Positions 9,319 through 16,638 of a stretch of DNA of 64,000 nt are shown one piece after another. The DNA comes from Spirochaetae bacterium HGW-Spirochaetae-2. GTDB taxonomy: Bacteria; Spirochaetota; Spirochaetia; Sphaerochaetales; Sphaerochaetaceae. Both the position numbers and the translations under genes were made by a program. The stretch spans positions 38,718-102,717 of the forward strand of contig PGXW01000017.1 of the NCBI GenBank assembly GCA_002839355.1, written 5' to 3'. The notes below the pieces were generated by a model. It ran no database searches. It was not told where the DNA came from and saw only the letters and a list, made by a program, of their open reading frames with translations. Positions within the stretch are counted from its first letter, which is position 1. Every line of letters begins with the position of its first letter.

Positions 9319-9670
9319 TCCCACCTCCGGTCTGTTAGCTTCCAAGGGGACCGTCATCGACTGTTCCCATGCAAGTGATAGCATATGGCCACTTTTTCCA
9401 TCTGTCAATCTTTATTTGATTTTTCTTATCTTTTTTCTATAATTTTATAATGAAATTTAATTTTATATAAATAATTCAAATACCATTATATTTGGAAAAA
9501 AAATTACCGAACGGGCTTACATCTGTTTCACATGCAAGTTATAAAACAGTTTACTTAGAATATGAACGAATGTGTCCAGACATGTGAAAATATAATAATA
9601 ATCAACAATCTTATAAATATTGTTGTTTTTTGCTTTGATTTTTCAATTTTATCATGTAGTATTTATAATC
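9319..9670. promoter_or_regulatory. AT-rich divergent regulatory region with two inverted-repeat elements
   Basis: This 352-bp gap between gudD and the broken IclR-family gene has no supported gene and is much richer in A+T than the flanking genes. It holds the operon promoter at its left end. A widely spaced perfect pair, TTTCACATG (9526-9534) and CATGTGAAA (9581-9589), has centres 55 bp apart. A tighter repeat, CAACAAT (9603-9609) and ATTGTTG (9619-9625), has a 9-bp spacer. A TATAAT at 9591-9596 abuts the second half of the wide pair. These could be operator half-sites for the lost IclR-type regulator or for a global regulator; no factor is identified. Confidence 0.5.
9380..9408 (-). promoter_or_regulatory. 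Sigma-70-type promoter of the glucarate operon
   Basis: Read on the minus strand, a perfect -35 box TTGACA (9403-9408) is followed after 17 bp by TATGCT (9380-9385). The predicted start of transcription is near 9373, giving a leader of about 55 nt before the gudD ATG at 9318. Confidence 0.65.
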
Positions 9671-10409
9671 ATGGAAGCCAATGATACCACCGACAAATAC
9701 AATATCAAAGCAGTCATGCGCTGCTTTCAAATCCTCGACCTTGCCGCAGCCTCTGAGCATCCGCTGACAATCCAGAATGTCTGCGAATCCTTGGAGATCA
9801 ACACGAATATGGCATTCCGCCTCTTGGCTAGTCTTGTCGCATCCGGCTATATGGTCAAGGACGACCATTCGGGGCATTATGCCACTTCGTTGAAGGCCCT
9901 GCAATTGTCGCGCAACGCATTGGTCTCCCTGGAAATCAGAAAACTCACCATGCCATACCTCGAACTGCTTTGGAACCAATATCCCAAATCGAATCCTGAG
10001 CCTCCCCCGCACCTACTTTACGCCAGGCAAAGCCCTGCCGTTCCATTGCACGGGCTTGGGAAAAGTCCTGACCTGCGAGATGCCGGAAGAGCAACTGGAC
10101 GAACTCATTGCGAAGAAGGGGTTGAAGAGCTTCACCAGCCGAACCATCACGGACTCTGCGAGACTCAAGGATGAATTGAAACAGGTCAAGGCGGATCAAA
10201 TCGCACGGGACCGCAACGAATACATACTCAAGGACAACTGCAACGCCGCACCGATACGTGGCCGTGACGGTCGGATTATCGCCGCAATCAGCCTGTCAGC
10301 ATTCGAGAACTACATGTCCATTGGCGAAATCGAGGATACGATTCCTGCTGTACAGGATACGGCCCGGAAAATTTCCTATATGGCAGGGTACCACAGCGGG
10401 CTCATGTAG
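9671..10409 (+). pseudogene. IclR-family transcriptional regulator, disrupted by deletion and frameshift
   Basis: The first frame (from ATG 9671) encodes an IclR-type winged-helix domain: residues about 10-75 include IQNVCESLEINTNMAFRLL as the recognition region and the wing GYMVKDDHSGHYA. It then enters the effector domain (RKLTMPYLELLW) and loses sense near 9985-10010. The C-terminal effector domain continues in the next frame (YFTPGKALPFHCTGLGKVLT around 9990-10070, then to the stop at 10409). The distance between the two halves is about 25-30 residues shorter than in intact relatives, so an internal deletion accompanies the frame change. It lies divergently from the glucarate operon and was probably its regulator. 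A TTG at 10056 could restart the C-terminal piece, but that piece lacks DNA binding. Confidence 0.8.
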
Positions 10410-10455
10410 ACCTCGGAAGCTTGCCGGGATGCGGTAAAACCGCTACCTTGACCGT

Positions 10456-10695
10456 ATGGAAGATACAACACACGAAAACACTCCGGAGAAAGTCGTCATC
10501 ATGCATGGATTCACCAAGGAACAGGTCTTTACCCTCATGCGGGCTGTCAAAAGGGAATTCGGGACACAGGAAGATATCGCATTTGCCATGACCACCGCGC
10601 GTTCCTTGGAGAACAAGTTGGCCGATGTTGTCAACGATGTCGCCGAGGAACACGCGTACATGAAGAAGCACCCGCCGGGAGAACGTCCGTCATAG
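10456..10695 (+). CDS. Small DUF3783-type protein
   Basis: This 79-residue hydrophilic protein is probably cytoplasmic. It resembles the DUF3783 family: a short beta strand (KVVIMHGF), a helix (KEQVFTLMRAVKREFG), then the conserved AMTTARSLENKLADVVNDV segment and the terminal EEH motif. The function of the family is unknown. No Shine-Dalgarno sequence is visible before the ATG. The gene ends in a 6-bp convergent overlap with the outer-membrane protein gene. A competing frame on the opposite strand is rejected because only the plus frame shows family conservation. Confidence 0.6.
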   Translation: MEDTTHENTPEKVVIMHGFTKEQVFTLMRAVKREFGTQEDIAFAMTTARSLENKLADVVNDVAEEHAYMKKHPPGERPS

Positions 10696-11229
10696 CTTCA
10701 GCTTCAGGACAAGTCCCACATACGTATTGGCCATGACGTCGAATTCGTCCGAACCGTTCACTAGGCTTGGAATATCTGGAATGATATGGTTCGCCTCAAC
10801 TCCAAGGCAGAATACGGGAGTGATATTGAAGTCGAAACCAAGGCGGGCTCCATAGAGGATGTGTGGGGGCATGTCGAAATTGCCGCCATCCACCGTTATG
10901 GAGTATGCGGGACCGATGCCGAGATACGGTTCGAAGAATCCCAATGGCCAACGGAAGACCAGGGTGGTTGAAAGCAAGAATTGGTATCCTTCCAGATCCC
11001 CGCTGAACGGTTCTTTCACGATAACATCTCCGTTCAACCCGAACCACTCGGTGATATAGAAAGCCATCCTGACACCAGGTGTGTACCGGGAGTACTCCGA
11101 ATCCGCGATATCCCCGATTGTATAATAGTTCAACAATCCCGCCTCGAACACACTCGGAGTATCCGCAATCAGGACGCCACCACAAACCAACACCAAGATT
11201 ACAACTGTAAGAACAATTCTCGCACGCAT
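10690..11229 (-). CDS. Small outer-membrane beta-barrel protein
   Basis: The 179-residue product has a signal peptide (MRAR, then a Val/Leu-rich stretch, probable cut after GVLIA). The mature part is built of alternating amphipathic strands with Gly and aromatic residues (VFRWPLGFFEPYLGIGPAYS, GARLGFDFNI) and ends in a strand, KLKL. This is typical of eight-stranded outer-membrane barrels of about 20 kDa (OmpW/OprF-N-like size). The ATG at 11229 follows GGAGGG; the upstream ATG at 11241 would place that ribosome site inside the gene. No specific substrate or binding role can be assigned. The terminal strand ends in Leu rather than the aromatic residue common in proteobacterial barrels. Confidence 0.65.
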   Translation of the reverse strand: MRARIVLTVVILVLVCGGVLIADTPSVFEAGLLNYYTIGDIADSEYSRYTPGVRMAFYITEWFGLNGDVIVKEPFSGDLEGYQFLLSTTLVFRWPLGFFEPYLGIGPAYSITVDGGNFDMPPHILYGARLGFDFNITPVFCLGVEANHIIPDIPSLVNGSDEFDVMANTYVGLVLKLKL

Positions 11230-11436
11230 AAGACCCTCCATATCCCATCAAGTCTCTTCTTGCATGAAGTGTATCGCGACAAAAGTCAAATAGCAAACAA
11301 AAATCGCATAGATGTCATTGCCGATGACACCATCCGAACCGGTACACCACATAGCGGGACCGTGCTTTGAGAGCAGCTCTGTTGCACAACACAGGCAATT
11401 CTGGCACTATACGGAGATTCAACCAAGGAGCCCCAG

Positions 11437-12798
11437 GTGCAATCCGAACCAATCGCCGCTGTGATACCACCCAGACATGCAAACCCACGAATCGCACGCC
11501 TTCCATTCTATTATGGATGGGTAATCCTGATTGTCAGTTCGATCGGTATATTGGCAAGCATTCCCGGGCAGACAATGGGTGTCTCGGCCTTCACCGACCA
11601 CCTGATCGAAGCTCTGGGAATCTCCCGTGTCGCAGTATCGAGTGCCTATATGATAGGAACCCTCTTCAGCAGCCTGCTCACTCCATTCGCGGGCATGTTC
11701 CTCGACCGAACCGGGGCCCGTACAACAGGAGCCATCGCCACGGTCATGCTTAGCCTATTTCTGGTATTCCTCGCCTACTCGGGACAAATCGCCTCCTCCC
11801 TTGCTTCGGTTGTCGCCATACCCGTCTTCATCATCGCATCTGTCGTCGCAGCCTTCGGGTTCCTTGGCATACGGTTTTTTGGACAGGGAGTGATCACCAT
11901 AGTCTCGCGTACCATGCTGGCCAAGTGGTTCGGGCCACGGCGTGGATTGGTCGTGGGACTCATGGGTGTGGTCACCGCATTCGGCTTCTCATATGCACCC
12001 CAACCGTTGCATGCCCTTATCGGACGATGGGGATGGATGGGCGCACTGTTCATGCTGGCGCTGCTGCTCACGGGAATCTTCCTTCCGATCGTGCTTGTCT
12101 TCTTCAGATCCGATCCCGAATCCTGCGGCATGACGGTTGAACAGGGTATGGCCCCCTTGACACTAGCCCAGCAGAAACGACAAATGGATTCCGAACGGGA
12201 ATTCACCGTGGGTGAGGCCCGCAAGCAGCTGAGATTCTGGATCATGGCAATCGCATTGGGATACTGGACGCTGTTCGGCACCGCCTTCACCTTCCATATA
12301 ATCGCGATTTATGGCGAGATTGGAATCGGTGCCACCGATGCCGTCAAGATATTCCTTCCAATCTCGTTCATCTCGGTTGCCGCTCAATTTATCGGCAGCT
12401 GGTTGAGCGACCGGCTCCCGATCAAGGCAATTTTCCTTGCCTTCGGTGCCGCAATGTTCACAACGTCCGCATCCCTGGCCATCCTGGGAACGAAGTTTGG
12501 GGATATCACCTTGTTGGTTTCGTATGGTATCGCCAACGGCATGTTCAGTATGCTCAGCGTAGTGACGTGGCCCAAGTTGTTCGGCAGAAAGCATCTCGGG
12601 GCAATCAGCGGATTCGCCATGTCGATCCTGGTTGCCGGAAGCGCGATCGGACCCTGGTTGTTCAGCGTCGGCAGCACCTTCACAGGTTCATACAAGATCA
12701 TGGGGTATGCCGGTGCCGCAGCGTGCCTGATCCTCATTTCCTCCATGGCATGCATGCGGTTTATCGACCCTGACGAATTTCCAAGAAATAGCCATTGA
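11437..12798 (+). CDS. Major facilitator superfamily permease
   Basis: The 453-residue inner-membrane protein has about twelve hydrophobic helices. The MFS loop 2-3 motif is visible as AGMFLDRTGAR (around residues 88-98), and a second copy appears as GSWLSDRLPIK in the second half, after a central charged loop (residues about 225-260). The overall pattern resembles the oxalate/formate- or monocarboxylate-type MFS group, but the substrate is not predictable. Translation starts at a GTG with AAGGAG 6 bp upstream. The 116 bp after its stop contain an open third frame that may be a remnant (see findings). The neighbours do not indicate a pathway. Confidence 0.85.
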   Translation: MQSEPIAAVIPPRHANPRIARLPFYYGWVILIVSSIGILASIPGQTMGVSAFTDHLIEALGISRVAVSSAYMIGTLFSSLLTPFAGMFLDRTGARTTGAIATVMLSLFLVFLAYSGQIASSLASVVAIPVFIIASVVAAFGFLGIRFFGQGVITIVSRTMLAKWFGPRRGLVVGLMGVVTAFGFSYAPQPLHALIGRWGWMGALFMLALLLTGIFLPIVLVFFRSDPESCGMTVEQGMAPLTLAQQKRQMDSEREFTVGEARKQLRFWIMAIALGYWTLFGTAFTFHIIAIYGEIGIGATDAVKIFLPISFISVAAQFIGSWLSDRLPIKAIFLAFGAAMFTTSASLAILGTKFGDITLLVSYGIANGMFSMLSVVTWPKLFGRKHLGAISGFAMSILVAGSAIGPWLFSVGSTFTGSYKIMGYAGAAACLILISSMACMRFIDPDEFPRNSH

Positions 12799-12914
12799 CG
12801 ACGATTGGTCGGCGTTGCGGTTCAAGCATGTCGACCGGATCACCAAGCTTATCCGCAACCCTTCCATGGCAATTAGCCCGGACGGCAAGAAACGAACCGA
12901 AAACCGTTAAGCCG

Positions 12915-13745
12915 CTACGCCAACAACACCAGACTCAATGCCATGACCACCATACCGGCAATCACTCCGCCGATAGCTATATGGTGTTCCCCATATTCTT
13001 CGGCTGTGGGAAGCAATTCGTCTAGCGAAATATAAACCATGATTCCTGCGACAGAAGCAAAGACAATACCAAAGGTGATATCGTTGAACCATTGGCGCAA
13101 CAGGAAGAAGCCAATCAGGGCTCCAACCGGTTCTGCCATCCCCGAAAGCGAGGAGTACCAGAATGCTTTCTTTCGACTCTTGGTTGCATAGTAGATAGGC
13201 ACCGATACAGCAACACCTTCCGGAATATTGTGGATGGCAATGGCCACGGCGATACTGATACCCAAGCTGGGGTCGGAAAGAGCTCCCATGAATGTAGCCA
13301 GGCCTTCGGGAAAGTTGTGTATCGCAATCGCGAGGGCACTGAAGAACCCCATCCGCAGGAGTCTGGGATCGTCAGGATCCTTTAGTGACATCTTCTCGCC
13401 CGGCAGTTTATGGATCTCATGGGGATTCTCATACGATGGAATCAGCTTGTCGATGAGCGCGATAATGGCGATCCCACCGAAAAAGGAAGCCGTAGTCACC
13501 CAATAACCGGGCTTTGCACCAAGAGCACCCTCCAAGGCAACCTTCGCCTTGAAGAATATCTCGATCAACGCAACATATATCATGACCCCGGCCGAGAATC
13601 CCAACGCTCCGGCAAGGAACTTGGGATTGAATTTCTTGGAAAAGAACGCCATGATCGAACCGACTCCGGTAGCCATTCCCGCAAAAATCGTAAGGCCGAA
13701 GGCGAATAGGATTGTCGAAGTTTCCAAGGCAATTGAATTTTCCAT
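12915..13745 (-). CDS. zupT: ZIP-family zinc transporter ZupT
   Basis: This 276-residue inner-membrane protein imports zinc and other divalent metals. It has eight predicted helices. The two metal-binding motifs are intact, HNFPEGLA in helix IV and HNIPEGVA in helix V, which form the binuclear site. A Glu-rich, His-containing loop lies between helices III and IV (residues about 105-130). The conserved SGMAEPVGA segment follows in helix VI. Length and motif order match bacterial ZupT. It is monocistronic, divergent from the large peptidase-like gene and convergent with the MFS gene. No zinc-uptake-regulator operator was recognised upstream. Confidence 0.92.
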   Translation of the reverse strand: MENSIALETSTILFAFGLTIFAGMATGVGSIMAFFSKKFNPKFLAGALGFSAGVMIYVALIEIFFKAKVALEGALGAKPGYWVTTASFFGGIAIIALIDKLIPSYENPHEIHKLPGEKMSLKDPDDPRLLRMGFFSALAIAIHNFPEGLATFMGALSDPSLGISIAVAIAIHNIPEGVAVSVPIYYATKSRKKAFWYSSLSGMAEPVGALIGFFLLRQWFNDITFGIVFASVAGIMVYISLDELLPTAEEYGEHHIAIGGVIAGMVVMALSLVLLA

Positions 13746-13834
13746 GTACGTAACCTATCATGAACGCGATTCCCTGGCAATATTTCGTGGTGACTTTGCT
13801 TGCATGGAATCGACGATGGAATTATGGTGTAGGA

Positions 13835-16582
13835 ATGACAGTAAAAAAAATTGTATCCTTGTTGGTCTTCTGCATAGCTTGCACCGTAGGAATATCCACC
13901 CTATCGGCACACGACGAGCAGATTCCCTATCGCGGCCACATGCAGATCCTCACCGACAATTTCCAGATAATCTTCGAGCCCCACGACGAGTGGGCGGCCC
14001 AGCGGATCGCGGGATTCTCCGACCAGGTCCTTGCGGAAATTGTGCAAATGCTCGACCATACCCCGAAAAGACGCATTCCGGTGGTACTCACCAGTAGACC
14101 CGTGGTTGCCAACGGATACTACAGTCCGTTCCCCGCAAAGGTATTCATGTTCCTGACCAGAGCTTCGAACCGGTTCCTCGGCTCAAGGACCAGCGATTGG
14201 CTGCGCTCCCTTTTCACTCACGAACTCACCCACCATATCCATTTGACATCTCCTGTTGGACCGGCAAAATTCCTTACACCGATTTTTGGGCCAGAAGTTC
14301 CCGCCATGAATTCCCCGCTCATGCCAGGCTGGTGGATAGAGGGAATCACCACCTATATGGAATCGACACGGGCTGAAGGTGGTCGGGGGGACTCTCCTAC
14401 TTTCGCGTTGACCTATGAGGCGCCCCTGGTTGAACAATCCATGTGGAGCATATCGCAAGGAGCCTACTCCTCGAATTATCCACCACGAGGAAGAATCTAC
14501 AGCACCGGGTACATCATGGTCGACCATCTGGCGCGTACCTACGGGGAAGAGGCTTTCCGTGAGATCAACCGCAGATTCTCGAACTGGCCGTTCTTCGGTA
14601 TATCCCCCGCGGTAAGAAAGGTCACCGGCCGAACCTCGGCCGAGCTCTTTGGCGATGCATTGCAGGAATTGTGGGATGCCTTGCCGACCGTCACCAAGTT
14701 GCCACCCCTATTTTCCCCCGATTCGGTGGGCGATTTCCATCTTCCCTACCCAACCGACCGGGGACTTCTCGGATTCACCCGGACACTTGATGCCGGCGGT
14801 GCGATCTCCATCCATTCTCCCGACGGCAAGAACCTATCGGAACTTATCAGGATCCCGGTAGATGCACCAGGTACGGTAACGGTCACCAGGGACGGTACGT
14901 CGGCATTCATCTCATACCTGTGGGGCGACCCCTACCATAAGGCATCGACCCAACTGGCCCCGGTCAGTTACTCCGACCTCTATCGCGTCGACCTTGATAG
15001 CCACACCTATTCTCGAATCACTACGAAGGCACGACTGATGCACCCGGCCGTGAGCCCGGACGGCCAGCGTCTGGTTGCCATAGAATCTGTAGAAGACCGG
15101 TATCGTCTTGTCGAGATCGACATGGAGGATGGCTCGATATCAGTGCTCTATGAGAATCCTGACGGCAGCGTGTATGAACCGAATTTCGCCCCCGACGGAT
15201 CGGCATTGGTATTCGTCGAGATTGTGGATGGACAATCCACCCTGGTTGTAGTCGAGGAACAGGAACCCGGACGCATCCTCTGGCCCCATGCACCTGCGGA
15301 ATTGCACTCGCCCCGTTTCATCACACCCGGCACCCTATGGGTTGGAAGCGACTTTTCCGAAAGGTTGTCCTTGTATGAAGTGGATAGGACGAGTGGACAC
15401 ATCACGTTGTTGCTCACCGATCCGGTCGGTATCACCGGAGCGATTCCAGTAGGAGACTCGGTGATCTATTCCACCTACACATCGAAGGGTTATGCCTTGC
15501 GAAAGGCCGATTCCACCGCATTGGTAGCCGAGTCAATTGTCAAGCAGATACCGCAACCGAGGGGGACACCAAAAACCGTTGCACCTCGACTCCCTATGAC
15601 ACCCTACTCGGATGCCCTCCGATTCAACCTCTGGTTACCGTTTCCAATAAACATTCCCTCTGAAATTGTTCCGGGTGCCTCGGTAGTGATGCGAAGTATC
15701 CTCGGCAGGCATACGCTCGGAGCCAGTACCGCCTGGAGCATTTCCGACTCGCTTCCCGTCGGAGTGCTGTTGTACCGCTATGCACCGGGACCGTTCACCT
15801 TCACCGTGCAAGCCAATGCGAACGAAAAATACAGTACTACCGACCGGAGACACTCGGTTACCGGTTCCTTCGATATTCCCCTCTGGCACGAATCGCTTCC
15901 ATCCGGTCGCAGATCCCTGGCTTCCGGGATAGCCATGAGGGGAACGTATGTGGAAGACCAGACGATCGGCACCCTCTTCGGGTATGCGGGATATGGCTAC
16001 CATGACCACGCAGGTCCGAAGGATTATTACGGCACCACCCGGTATTCGATTCTCGGCAGTCTGCAATACAACCACAACTTCACCGTCGAGGATAGGAAAT
16101 TGGTTCCGATAGCAAGAGTTACCGGGCAGGTACCGCTAGGACGCACCCACCAGATCCTCAGGTTGGAGCTGGACACGGCTTTCGTAGAATCTGATCCCAA
16201 CAACAAAATCCTCACACCCGACTTGCTTGGCTTGCAAACAAAATCGGGAGAAATCAAGATGCTATTCAGCCTCCGTTATGGCATCCCCCTGGGATTGTTC
16301 GACAAACCCGTCCCATACGGTGGGTTGGTGGCCGCCGGACTGCTCTTGCATGCACAGACAGCAACATACCTTACCTCCGGCTCTCCCGCATGGGAGGAGG
16401 ATGTGTACGTCGGTGCCACGCTCAACGCGGATTTCGCCATAGGAGCCGCAGTCACACTCCGACCGTATGCGAGGTATGCGATCAGTACGGCAACTGGGCA
16501 GGGGGCTTTCACCATCGGTATCGATTTCGACTCTTTCTTCATAGGTTCCAACGGGATGGTAGCGCCGAAATTGCAGGATTAA
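13835..16582 (+). CDS. Surface peptidase-like protein: HExxH domain, beta-propeller, C-terminal barrel
   Basis: The 915-residue protein begins with a signal peptide (MTVKK, then a hydrophobic stretch ending STLSA). Residues about 30-280 form a gluzincin/peptidase-MA-like domain: HELTH with His129, Glu130 and His133, and a third-ligand Glu169 in WWIEGITTY. Residues about 300-600 contain PD40/TolB-type propeller blades (MHPAVSPDGQRLVAI, YEPNFAPDGSALVFV). The final 300 residues look like an outer-membrane barrel with alternating strands. The architecture suggests a barrel-anchored surface or periplasmic metallopeptidase. Catalysis is inferred from motifs only. The ATG at 13835 is chosen for the signal peptide; AGGA lies too close to act as a normal ribosome site, and a possible promoter sits just upstream. 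Confidence 0.75.
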   Translation: MTVKKIVSLLVFCIACTVGISTLSAHDEQIPYRGHMQILTDNFQIIFEPHDEWAAQRIAGFSDQVLAEIVQMLDHTPKRRIPVVLTSRPVVANGYYSPFPAKVFMFLTRASNRFLGSRTSDWLRSLFTHELTHHIHLTSPVGPAKFLTPIFGPEVPAMNSPLMPGWWIEGITTYMESTRAEGGRGDSPTFALTYEAPLVEQSMWSISQGAYSSNYPPRGRIYSTGYIMVDHLARTYGEEAFREINRRFSNWPFFGISPAVRKVTGRTSAELFGDALQELWDALPTVTKLPPLFSPDSVGDFHLPYPTDRGLLGFTRTLDAGGAISIHSPDGKNLSELIRIPVDAPGTVTVTRDGTSAFISYLWGDPYHKASTQLAPVSYSDLYRVDLDSHTYSRITTKARLMHPAVSPDGQRLVAIESVEDRYRLVEIDMEDGSISVLYENPDGSVYEPNFAPDGSALVFVEIVDGQSTLVVVEEQEPGRILWPHAPAELHSPRFITPGTLWVGSDFSERLSLYEVDRTSGHITLLLTDPVGITGAIPVGDSVIYSTYTSKGYALRKADSTALVAESIVKQIPQPRGTPKTVAPRLPMTPYSDALRFNLWLPFPINIPSEIVPGASVVMRSILGRHTLGASTAWSISDSLPVGVLLYRYAPGPFTFTVQANANEKYSTTDRRHSVTGSFDIPLWHESLPSGRRSLASGIAMRGTYVEDQTIGTLFGYAGYGYHDHAGPKDYYGTTRYSILGSLQYNHNFTVEDRKLVPIARVTGQVPLGRTHQILRLELDTAFVESDPNNKILTPDLLGLQTKSGEIKMLFSLRYGIPLGLFDKPVPYGGLVAAGLLLHAQTATYLTSGSPAWEEDVYVGATLNADFAIGAAVTLRPYARYAISTATGQGAFTIGIDFDSFFIGSNGMVAPKLQD

Positions 16583-16638
16583 GGAACTTGCGAAGCAAAC
16601 CGGCTCCTTGTATGCTGTGAATGGAATAGGAGGAACCC

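Noticed and set aside
10431..10443. GCGGT-AAA-ACCGC hairpin after the IclR pseudogene as a terminator
   Set aside because: Only five pairs with a three-base loop and no T-run follows, so it is not a credible terminator.
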